Positions 27,601 to 33,460 of a DNA stretch of 64,000 nt are shown piece after piece. The position numbers and the translations under genes are program-made. The notes under the pieces were generated by a model, which worked only from the letters and a program-made list of their open reading frames with translations, was not told the origin of the DNA and ran no database searches. Every line of letters starts with the position of its first letter. Within the stretch, counting starts at the first letter, position 1. The DNA comes from Hydractinia symbiolongicarpus. Lineage: Eukaryota; Cnidaria; Hydrozoa; Anthoathecata; Hydractiniidae. The stretch spans positions 12,749,501 through 12,813,500 of the forward strand of contig NC_079881.1 in NCBI RefSeq assembly GCF_029227915.1, in the 5' to 3' direction.

Positions 27601-30132
27601 TTCATACTTTACTTCTTGTACCGAAAAAATAAAACAGAGCGCAATTAAACAATTAGAAATTGAACAAGGAGACATAACAAACTTTCTTAATAATTAAGGG
27701 ACCGTCGTCTCCACAATCGATTTACATTTTATACGAATTGAACCGATTAAGATCGATTCGAGATCGTATCATCATTTTTTAAAATCATTTACAGATCGTT
27801 TCATAAAATGAAGGTGAAACGATTGATTTTTATTTTAAACTCTAAGCTTAAAAAATGATACGAAGTGGGAGCGAATGGGATACGAATGGGAAACAATTCC
27901 GAAACTATTTTGAAACAAATGCAGAAAAAATTTTAAGACAAATTTTGAAACGAATTCTGAAGCGAACTGTTCTCCCAAAACGATTAAAAAACAATAAAAA
28001 ACGTGATAAATTGATTACTTGAAACTATTTTAGACATTCCTTTTTCATTTCCATTGAAAGGGGTGATAAACTACGTAGTTTCGAAACCAACTATGGCTAT
28101 ATTTGATCCCGTTTTGATAATTTTTAAACGGTCTATGGCGATGTATTCGCTTCCTACGATCCCGTTTTTATAATTTTCAAACGATCTACGTCGAATTTTA
28201 GCTTCCTACGATCTCGGTTTTATAATTTTTAAACAATCCACGGCGATGTTTTAGCTTCCTACAATCCCGTTTTTATAATTTTTAAACAATCTACAGCGAT
28301 GTTTTAGCTTCCTGTGATCCAGTTTTTATAATTTTTAAACAATCTACGGCGATGTTTTAGCTTCATACGATCACGTTTTTTTGTGTTTTTAAACACGATC
28401 AAAACACGATCGTAGGAAGCTAAAACATTGCTATAGATTGTTTAAATATTATCAAAACACGACCGTTGCAAGATCTGTTAAGAACCATCAAACACAATTG
28501 TATGAAGTTAAAACATCGCTGTAGATCTTTTTAAAACCATCAAAACACGATCGTATGAAGCGAAAAAATCGCTGTAGATCGTTTACAAAATATAAAAACA
28601 GGATCGTAGGGAGCTAAAACATTGCCGTAGATCGATGTATATAGATATTTTAAATAATTTGATAATAAAATTTCTTTAGAAATCGGTGCGTGTGATAAAC
28701 ATAATAATAATAATGTTAAATTTAAAGCAATTTTAAACAATTTGAACTGAAACGAATTACACAAACTGTTGAAACGAATTGATGTTTATATTGTGAAACG
28801 AATGCGAAACGATTGCAAAAAGATTTTCGTTCCAACAAAATGATTTTAAACTATTTTGAAACGATTTGAAACGAACTCGAAACGTTTTTTTTTGGCAAAA
28901 AAAAAAATTTTAAAATTGTTTCAAATTCGTATAGAGATCGTTTCAAAAAAAATTATACGAATTGAAACGATTATTTTTGAAACGATCGTTAAGACGATCC
29001 CTAACAATTTGAAAAGTATTTCTCTTTAACACTTACTTTTTATTTTTTTAATGACAACACACAACATAATGATGATCACAAATTACACATGTAAAATTGT
29101 GGAGATCACAAAAAAATTTAACAATAGATCATGATGATGATTAAAAGATGCTGAAGAATTTCTTTATCACAATAGCAGTATCACAATAGCAGTGTGGATT
29201 GTATGTTAGGTGTCACAAAGCCAGTACTTTATAAGAAAACCAGTTTTGCTTAGAATAAAGATTACCTTTTTAAAATTATATACATCTTCTATTTGTCCCA
29301 ACCGATTAACATAACTTAGCCAATTGATCATATTCATGGGTTTATACCGGCCTTCCTCCGGATGCATTTCAGGCCAATTTTCACTAACTGGTTGCTCTTC
29401 AGCACTGACATAGTAAACTTGTTGACTAACTTCGTATGCCAATAAATCTTTGTCCATTACACAGCCATTCCAGTTATCCAAAATTTCTGTCAGTTTTAAC
29501 AGTCCATTGCTATGGAAGTGAAAGACCTTGTATTGATTTTCTGAACTACCAATAACAAATTGTCCAGAATCTTTTCCACTATTTGTATAAAACAATTTTA
29601 TTGTTTTCATATCTCTGATATTAATGCTAAAAACACCTCCTAATGGTGGTTCAAAATTCCTTATTTGATAGTTTGATGAGTGTAATAAATTCACCCTGTT
29701 ATCTGGGTTATGAAGAGCATGTGGTGGAGAATTTTTGCCTGCTACTTCAGTACTAACTACATCAACACTGCCTTCTTTCTCTTCTCTTAATTCTAAAGGA
29801 AAATCTGCTTTAGGTTTTAGTGGAACTGTCATCAGCTCAGCTTCGTCTGTACTTCCAGCAGCCAGTAAAGCATTTGGTATCCAATTAAGCATCAAGTCAG
29901 ATATTTCAACATCTGTTCTGTAAATCTTCTTCAAGCATAGATATCCTGGAGAATGTTGTTCATCTTTTGTCAAGAGAGAAGGAGTGTGAACACAGACATT
30001 GTTCTTGCAAAATAAAACTTCTTCCTCCAATATTGCTTCATCTAAGTCACTTCTATGTTTCCTGCGCAAAGGTTCTCCATGATATATTTGATTAAAGAAT
30101 TTGTCCACAGTATGTGAAATAAACTGTAACAT
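6413..30132 (-). CDS. TBC1D16: TBC1D16-like Rab GTPase-activating protein (five exons, 3' end missing)
   Basis: TBC-domain proteins speed GTP hydrolysis by Rab GTPases on membranes; vertebrate TBC1D16 acts on Rab4A in endosomal recycling (family knowledge). Joining 30132-29266, 24112-23964, 7919-7785, 6967-6781 and 6610-6413 gives 1536 nt (512 codons) with all splice phases consistent (0, 2, 2, 0, 0). The protein follows the family from the N-terminal region (SKNNVCVH-like motif, QYKVFHFH) into the TBC domain. It keeps the arginine finger (V-x-x-D-x-x-R in VDKDVVR) and the glutamine finger (Y-x-Q in GYTQGMSD). The vertebrate protein is about 770 residues, so the last part of the TBC domain and the C-terminus are missing here, presumably left of base 1. 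Introns of about 5 and 16 kb are filled with transposons; the gene itself shows no break. Confidence 0.85.
6781..6967 (-). CDS. TBC1D16: TBC1D16-like exon 4
   Basis: Acceptor TTTTAG before 6967 and donor GTGAAT at 6780. The exon (187 nt) completes the split Arg codon from exon 3 and encodes NILLNYAVYNPVMGYTQG followed by MSDLIAPLLA and FWCFVGLMESS. The Y-x-Q glutamine finger of the TBC catalytic site is GYTQG. Phase 0 at the end joins exon 5 in frame. Confidence 0.9.
7785..7919 (-). CDS. TBC1D16: TBC1D16-like exon 3
   Basis: This 135-nt exon is bounded by TTAAAG and GTACAA (minus strand). It encodes LSLKGEEYENFW, then FTVDKDVVRTDR and the GQDNPNIQKM block. The D and R of VDKDVVR are the TBC arginine-finger motif. 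It begins with the last base of an Arg codon begun in exon 2 and ends with two bases of another Arg codon, matching its neighbours on both sides. Confidence 0.9.
8640..8980. repeat. local duplication of about 110 bp
   Basis: Two diverged copies of a unit containing AACTTGGTTGTGATGTAGT (near 8766) and AACTTAGTCGTGCTGTAGT (near 8892) lie about 126 bp apart. Both are followed by AGCTGGT and a T-rich stretch. They precede the BEL/Pao gag remains and could be part of that element's leader; this is not proven. Confidence 0.35.
8978..10160 (+). pseudogene. BEL/Pao retrotransposon gag remnant
   Basis: Several plus-strand frames carry pieces of a BEL/Pao Gag region. The best match runs from about 9795 to 10160. 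LPQQSAPDIEFDIFDGN resembles the 'LPxLxLPxFDG' block, which is followed by a frame through 9871-10083 and then, after a stop, WPNLRAGDAEAFQKFH. The first part (8978-9223) has a basic, coiled N-terminal look. Stop codons and frameshifts break it throughout. A run of ten G at about 9418-9428 lies inside. The pol part of what may be the same element reappears at 13.4-14.4 kb. Confidence 0.55.
10500..11165 (-). pseudogene. retroelement C-terminal domain fragment
   Basis: The minus strand reads, in broken frames, CCKKGGFMTMRHNNVHDF, then GFWRQGQSAYL-like sequence. An intact stretch (10875-10666) follows with YNQRVLDNKHGTFTPLVFS, NGGM and FHKFLAEK, then MTWMRCKLFF after a stop. This combination is familiar from the C-terminal part of RT-encoding proteins widespread in cnidarian and arthropod genomes. 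I cannot name the clade. It sits between the BEL/Pao gag and integrase remains and is likely a nested insertion. Confidence 0.5.
11580..12540 (+). pseudogene. hAT-family DNA transposase, C-terminal half, broken
   Basis: Two plus-strand frames (11644-11967 and 12039-12359) are separated by stops. They read as one transposase with the hAT dimerisation block LAEIVIALSGSNSTVERAFS followed by LSMNHTTMEKLLTICIND. The S-N-x-x-V-E-R-x-F-S core is diagnostic of hATC. A Lys/Arg-rich tail and an acidic segment follow, ending near 12536. The N-terminal BED finger and the catalytic part were not recognised upstream. Non-functional. Confidence 0.75.
12696..12880 (-). repeat. tRNA-derived SINE, copy 1
   Basis: Near-identical to 12946-13155 except for an internal deletion of about 24 bp (it lacks the GGGAGCCGCAGACGAACCC part). 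Read on the minus strand, the head resembles a Pol III tRNA promoter. Copy 2 shows it better. Confidence 0.55.
12946..13155 (-). repeat. tRNA-derived SINE, copy 2
   Basis: On the minus strand GCCGCACGTAGTGTAGTGGG contains an A-box-like TAGTGTAGTGG. About 40 bp further there is a degenerate B-box (GGATCAAAAACCC). A tail of 110 bp unrelated to tRNA follows. The short motif GCTATGATAAATATTC is repeated just outside (13150-13200). The two copies are 250 bp apart in the same orientation. Confidence 0.5.
13400..14470 (+). pseudogene. BEL/Pao pol remnant (integrase region)
   Basis: The plus-strand frame 13502-13772 reads GPNALYRLDTFIDKEGILRI, RRLSNMEKSFEIKHLVI and HQCGYWI. This corresponds to the BEL/Pao region just before and at the integrase zinc-binding domain. 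After frameshifts the integrase core follows: FTQCAIDLSG, FGCLFICVTCKAIHIEVVNS and LETFSFI. The catalytic Asp of AIDLSG is visible; the remainder decays near 14060-14460. It probably belongs with the gag remains at 9-10 kb, split by nested insertions. Confidence 0.6.
14471..16140. other. no gene recognised; possible retroelement end near 15.6-15.75 kb
   Basis: AT-rich sequence without coding signal. Around 15605-15755 the text (TGTAACC..., AATAAATGTGAAGCAACA) has the look of an LTR with a polyadenylation signal, but I found no second copy to confirm it. Confidence 0.3.
16150..16975 (+). pseudogene. Copia-type reverse transcriptase fragment, heavily decayed
   Basis: The plus strand near 16190-16340 reads TLVCHVDVFVYGDTPYFNEK followed by FKNFKITAKC. 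This aligns with the Copia RT block around the catalytic VDD (here VDV) motif. Later pieces such as SVRSLGGQKDC recall the 'GQLNW' region. Beyond 16500 only a short open frame (16714-16959) remains, with no clear match. A separate and older insertion than the Copia element at 30.9 kb. Confidence 0.4.
17469..17770 (-). pseudogene. non-LTR retrotransposon RT C-terminal fragment
   Basis: On the minus strand LLDPSLNLNNNVLQKYHKL, then RQVGLLAKLRPNLTANAVNT, resembles the segment after the RT catalytic core of LINE-type elements ('LGVxLDxxLxxxxHV...'). Only about 75 residues remain and the clade is uncertain. Confidence 0.35.
17926..17998 (-). ncRNA. hammerhead ribozyme motif (Penelope-associated)
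   Basis: Read on the minus strand, all parts of a minimal hammerhead are present. Core box CTGATGA lies at 17978-17972. Stem II is a short hairpin (TGT, TTA, ACA). Second box GAAA is at 17960-17957. Stem III is very short around TTAAA. The cleavage triplet GTC is at 17950-17948. Stem I pairs TTGTAC (17984-17979) with GTACAA (17947-17942), then GGTA (17990-17987) with TACC (17938-17935), with further weak pairing outside. A short stem III is typical of hammerheads found in Penelope-like elements. It lies directly downstream of the GIY-YIG coding remains on the same strand. Predicted cleavage is after C17948. Confidence 0.75.
18070..18720 (-). pseudogene. Penelope-like retroelement, 3' part with GIY-YIG nuclease
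   Basis: Minus-strand reading from about 18710: WFNSPFSKNVATNVGKI, then after a short break SYSCMTNVGTIISGHNKQ, the cysteine cluster CNCRKKGECPMQNQC, then VIYVGAAETAFKERYRNHK and an intact stretch to 18077 (SSYVWNLKDQNKEPIISWKI). This is the linker plus GIY-YIG domain typical of Penelope-like proteins, including the C-x-C...CP...C motif just before it. The RT domain is missing upstream. The hammerhead motif at 17926-17998 follows at the 3' end as expected for this class. Confidence 0.85.
18822..19482 (+). CDS. possible small two-exon membrane protein
   Basis: ATG at 18822 in the good context AACAATG opens MNPKQDGTDWKALKKGGW followed by a hydrophobic stretch (VVHVILQVFW). The frame meets a GTATGT donor near 18951. 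A pyrimidine-rich acceptor TTTTTGTTGCAG ends near 19403; joined there, the frame continues LLYGIYYMEYC and stops near 19480. The product would be about 63 residues with one or two membrane spans. I do not recognise the family. The joint is a guess from splice consensus and hydrophobic character, so this may be spurious. Confidence 0.3.
19910..22335 (+). pseudogene. non-LTR retrotransposon (CR1/jockey-like), broken and interrupted
   Basis: The endonuclease start is at about 19918 (MAHLNINGLSSNV, LDVFSVCKTKIDD, DGYVYYRNDRNGRG). The end of that domain lies at 20180-20370 (EDFNCN, STLIDLILSNSS). After an internal deletion the RT resumes near 20430 (DTVDHK, FDWFESF). It is interrupted at about 20540-21490 by foreign sequence and continues with DTFGVPQGSVLGPLLFLLYI and the catalytic LYADDT near 21607. 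The 3' part (FNYCSSA, then IPFRAAKVWSNLPDQLA near 22220-22265) reaches 22330. Frameshifts and the insertion make it inactive. The motif set fits CR1/L2/jockey-type elements; the clade is an estimate. Confidence 0.75.
20727..21404. repeat. tandem duplication, two 339-bp copies, inside the LINE
   Basis: 20727-21065 and 21066-21404 are nearly identical. I saw one substitution, A to G, in GAGTATAAAG versus GAGTGTAAAG. The unit has no coding potential. It is part of an insertion in the LINE reading frame whose ends (GGTTTGCAAC near 20539 and GCGAACTGCGAACCC near 21456) look like a degenerate inverted repeat. The near identity implies a recent duplication or an assembly duplication. Confidence 0.8.
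22336..23963. other. intronic sequence of TBC1D16-like gene, nothing recognised
   Basis: It contains a short (ATT)n tract near 22497-22520 and a slightly more GC-rich stretch (22640-23050). Within that stretch, ACGACGATGGT (near 22681) and ACCATCGTCGAG (near 22727) are inverted copies. No exon or known repeat family was identified. Confidence 0.35.
23964..24112 (-). CDS. TBC1D16: TBC1D16-like exon 2
   Basis: Acceptor ATTTTAG before 24112; donor AG|GTTATA at 23964/23963. The exon encodes HVFFGSLSQEVRPDAWKFLM followed by YYYPMHSTEKERAVI, the start of the TBC domain (family pattern 'FFGG...R..VWPFLL.YY...ST..ER'). It starts in phase 0 after exon 1 and ends with two bases of the Arg codon completed by exon 3. 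Most predictors would miss it as an isolated open frame because it is only 149 nt long. Confidence 0.88.
24113..27697. other. TBC1D16-like intron 1, no exon recognised
   Basis: AT-rich intron sequence. The part 26630-26740 (ending in CACGATTTAAAACGTCCCCC) resembles 49240-49345 (CATGATTTCAAACGTCCCCC), so it belongs to a dispersed repeat family present at least twice in the window. Several short open frames here have no coding character. Confidence 0.4.
27698..29001. mobile_element. TAA-flanked foldback MITE (PIF/Harbinger-like)
   Basis: The left end GGGACCGTCGTCT (27698 on) and right end AGACGATCCC (to 29001) are imperfect inverted repeats. They are flanked by TAA on both sides (27695-27697 and 29002-29004), the 3-bp duplication used by PIF/Harbinger elements. 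It has no transposase. The body is full of GAAACGAT-like words and contains the inverted 53-bp repeat array at 28105-28635. Length 1304 bp. It lies in intron 1 of the TBC1D16-like gene, 264 bp from exon 1. Confidence 0.65.
28105..28635. repeat. palindromic array of 53-bp repeats
   Basis: Five direct copies of a unit (GATCCCGTTTTTATAATTTT..., ending GTTTTAGCTTCCTAC) start near 28107, 28158, 28210, 28263 and 28316. After a centre at about 28380-28400, copies follow in reverse orientation (GATCGTAGGAAGCTAAAAC...) near 28405, 28494, 28547 and 28600, one of them truncated. The whole can fold into a long imperfect hairpin. Confidence 0.8.
29266..30132 (-). CDS. TBC1D16: TBC1D16-like exon 1 (N-terminal region)
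   Basis: The frame is open from a stop at 30174; I take the first ATG (30132-30130) as the start, giving a 33-residue lead before DLDEAILEEEVL that matches the family's N-terminal length. The exon encodes KNNVCVHTPSLL, SPGYLCL, SGQFVIGSSENQYKVFHFH and HPEEGRYKPMNMINWLSYVN. These are the conserved blocks of the TBC1D16 N-terminal half. A low-complexity acidic/proline stretch lies between them, as in vertebrates. It ends LGQIEDVYNFKK at donor GTAATC (29265). The reading frame continues past the donor without resemblance. Confidence 0.85.
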
Positions 30133-30174
30133 TCCCTTGTGTGCTTCTTTGTTCTTTGCTTTATCTGGCAATTA

Positions 30175-30923
30175 TCTACCATCAGATAAATTCATCAGAA
30201 TCAAAATTGAAAAACTAACCCAAAACTTTAGTTGAAAAATGTTCCCAGAAATATGCCTTAAAAGATTTTCAGAATTCAATATCACACCATTGTGTGGAGG
30301 ACGGCAGTCATTTGTCTTTTGTTATAATTAAATCCCTTAAGGGTTTTGCGAGTTTATATTTGCGTGTTAAAAACAATGCGCTCGCGAAGAAATATCGGAG
30401 CAATTATATTTCTTGTAATACAAGATGCATTATGTAAATGTATTAATAAGCTATTCCCGTAAGTATTAGAGTGAAGTAATTAAATAATAAAAATCTTTTG
30501 CAAAGTTTTATAATACATTGCGCAAGAATGTATTGTTGATTTAATTCCAAAAAAGATTCCAGTGGGTTTAATTTAAAAAAACATATTAGAAGCATTGTTG
30601 CTCACAACTTTTAAATGCCGCTTTTTGTTTATAAACTTTTAAAATGTTATCTTAAAAAACATTTCTATCGCCGCTTTTCATTTTTAAACTATTAAAATGC
30701 GACTTAAAAAAACATTACTATCGCCGCTTTTCGATTTTAAACTTTGAAATGCGATCTAAAAAACCATTTCTATCAGCGCTTTTTTGTTTATAAACTTTTA
30801 AAATGCGATCTAAAAAGCACTTAATTACTGCAATTAAAAAATTTCACAAGAGTTCGCGCAAAATATATAGATTGCTAAAATTGATCTTGTAACCTATTAT
30901 GATTAAACAATTGATCGTGTAGG
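30175..30923. other. upstream region of TBC1D16-like gene
   Basis: This stretch should hold the 5' untranslated region or promoter. A repeated theme (CGCTTTTCATTTTTAAACT..AAATGCGA) recurs three or four times in 30610-30810 at roughly 60-bp spacing, suggesting a small degenerate tandem repeat. No TATA box or initiator can be assigned. Confidence 0.35.
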
Positions 30924-31022
30924 TGTTTACTATGTTGACTACTGTTATATTTTAGATTAGTTTATAATTGTGTTGTATGACTGGGGGTTTTATCTATCTC
31001 AGTAAATAAATTGATGTTAACA
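30924..31022 (+). repeat. 5' LTR of the Copia element
   Basis: 99 bp, starting TGTTTACTATGTTGAC and ending GATGTTAACA (TG...CA). It differs from the 3' LTR by a 1-2 nt length change and a few substitutions. It contains AATAAA near 31004. Under 100 bp is very short for an LTR. Confidence 0.88.
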
Positions 31023-31023
31023 A

Positions 31024-31038
31024 TGGTAGCAGAGGATG
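31024..31038 (+). promoter_or_regulatory. primer-binding site, initiator Met tRNA
   Basis: TGGTAGCAGAGGATG begins one base after the LTR. It is complementary to the 3' end of animal initiator methionine tRNA including CCA (comparison from memory). The gag ATG at 31036 overlaps its last bases. Confidence 0.75.
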
Positions 31039-33460
31039 AGTCACAATTACAAGATACCCCCAGTCTTTAATGACAAGAAACCATATAATCGCTATGTTGA
31101 TGAATTGAAAGCATGGACATTATGAACAGATTTAGAGAAGCAGAAGCAAGGCATCGCAGTGGCCTTATCTTTACCAGAAGAAGATTCAACACAAGTAAGA
31201 GATAAAGTGTTCAGTGAGATTAGTATTGCTGATTTGAATAAAGAAGATGGAATAGACACTTTGATAGCGTTTATGGACAACTTGTTTAACCCTATTCGGT
31301 CCGGGGGGGGGGGGGGGGGGGGGGGGCGGATTCCGCCCCCCCTGACGGTTTTTTTTTAATAACTCCTGATTTCTTTGTTATATGGCTATGATACTTACTG
31401 AGTTTCAACATTTATCTATTAGACACCTGCATGCTAATTTTTTAGGTCCCATACCTTTCAGAGGCTTTGATATTGGCCATTACTCGAAACTACCCCTAAA
31501 AATCTCTATGAAATCCTTATAATGGGGAAAATATAATAACTCCTGTTAGGATTATCCTTAGAACTTGAAACTTGCAACACAACTTTGTTTTATCAAGAAG
31601 AATCATTTGGAATAATTTGAACACGTGACTAATCCGATTTCCCGATTTTGTCGGATTTTACCCGAAAATCGAAAAAAAACGGATTTTCGGGAAATTTTTG
31701 GCAATTTTTTATCCGATCCATGTAAAAACCGGAAGATATGTTAAATAACTTTTATTTACCTTTCAGAAACTTCAAACAGAATGTAAAAATTCGGTCTAGA
31801 ACAAAAGTAATTATATTTTAAGCAGATAGTGGCATTTTTAACAATTAAGCTTTTGATGACGTCACAGAAAATGTGCTGACGCAAGCAAATTTTTTTTGGC
31901 GCCATTTTGTTCCTTTTGTGACGTACTATAAGTGTGCCAAGTTTGATTCAATTTGAACAACCCTATGAAAAGTTATTGAGGGGGGGCGGAATCCCCCCCC
32001 CCCCCGGTCATGGTATGTTCGAAAAACCCCGGACCGAATAGGGTTAAGAAAGATGAATTAACTGATATGTATGAACATTACACAAACTTTGATCGTTATA
32101 AAAGAAAAAGTCATGAAACTATGGAGTTGTATATAATAGAATTTGAAAAGTTGTACAATAAAACAAAGAAATTTGATATGGCATTACCAGAAAGTGTTTT
32201 AGCATTCAAATTACTTGATGGAGCTTGTTTAAAACATTCGGACAGACAGCTTGTACTTACTGGTGTAAACTATGAAGAAGTAAATACTATGTTTAAACAA
32301 ATGAAAAGTGCATTAAAAAAGTTTTGCGGAGAACAATCATTACCTACTAATAGCAATGAAAGCATAAAAGTTGAACCATTTATTACTAAAACTGAACCTG
32401 TATTTATTACTGGAACTCATGGAAATTCAGTTAGACCTCAAAATGAACGTTTCAGATATGGTAACAGAAATAATTATAAACGAAACAATCAACGACCATT
32501 ACGTAAAAGAAATAATCCACTTGATGAAAAGGGTGAACCACTTAGATGTCACATTTGTCAGTCAGTTATGCACTTTGCTCGGTTTTGTCCTCATGGGAAT
32601 AAAACCTTTGACAAGCCAGTGTTCCAAGCAAGCGATGAAAATGATATGGTGGAAAAAGCAGTTCTTTTTACGGATGCAGTAATTGAAGATAAAAGTGTTT
32701 TATTGTCAGAAGCTCTTAATTGTGCTGTACTAGATAGTGCTTGTTCAGCAACTGTTACCGGAGAAGATTGGCTTAAGTGTTATTTGGATTCACTAACAAC
32801 AGAACAAAAGTGTAAAATACAACGATCTCCCAGTGACACTGTTTTTCGATTCGGTGGTGGGGAAAGATTAAAATCCAATGGCAAAGTTAAAATACCATGT
32901 AATATGGCTGGAAAGGAATGTGAAATTGTGACAGACATAGTTGAATGTGATATACCTCTTCTTCTTAGTAAAACAGGTATGAAGAAAGCGGACATGAAAT
33001 TAGATCTGGTAAACGACACTGCTGAAATATTTGGTACATTAGTTGATTTGCAGAATACATCAGGCCATTATTGCGTACCCTTGAAAGAGGATGAAGTCTG
33101 TTTATCCAACTCAATATTGATAAATGAGTCGTTTAAAGAAAAAGAAAAGAAAGTTGTAAAATTGCACAAGCAATTTGGACATCCCACTGCAAAACGGTTA
33201 GCAAGTTTGTTGCTTGATGCAAAACTATATGATGAAGACTGTAAGAGAATCCTGGATCACATTGAACAGGACTGTGAAACATGCAAGAAGTTTAAACGGA
33301 CACCACCTAGACCAGTGGTCTCACTGCCATTAGCTACTGATTTCAGTCAGTGTGTTGTAATGGATCTTAAAGAATGGGTAAAAAGTAAAATATGGTTGTT
33401 TTACCTCATTGATGCAGCTAATTCAAAGCAAATTACCTTCTGTTATTATTGACAAAACCA
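31036..33460 (+). pseudogene. Copia gag, protease and start of integrase (interrupted)
   Basis: Gag starts at ATG 31036 and meets a TGA at 31123-31125. The same frame reads on as Gag to 31289, where the MITE enters, and resumes at 32044. It continues through the Gag zinc knuckle CHICQSVMHFARFC (C-x2-C-x4-H-x4-C, near 32548-32590) and the aspartic protease core VLDSACSATVTG near 32728-32763. Next come the integrase zinc-binding region (H-x-QFGHPTAKRL...CETCKKF) and the first catalytic Asp (VVMDLKEW near 33356). The frame is lost near 33440. Removal of the MITE with one TTAA would leave the frame uninterrupted at that point. Confidence 0.85.
31290..32043. mobile_element. TTAA-flanked MITE (piggyBac-type) inserted in Copia gag
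   Basis: It has 17-bp perfect terminal inverted repeats: CCCTATTCGGTCCGGGG at 31290-31306 and its complement at 32027-32043. They are flanked by TTAA at 31286-31289 and 32044-32047. A second, inner inverted repeat consists of long G runs and GGCGGATTCC/GGAATCCCCC. The 754-bp body encodes nothing. TTAA duplication and CCC-starting ends are the hallmarks of piggyBac-type non-autonomous elements. Confidence 0.88.

Noticed and set aside
31304-31340. Long G run taken as a possible assembly error
   Set aside because: The complementary run near the other MITE end (31981-32006) shows it is part of the element's inner inverted repeat, though its exact length may be uncertain.
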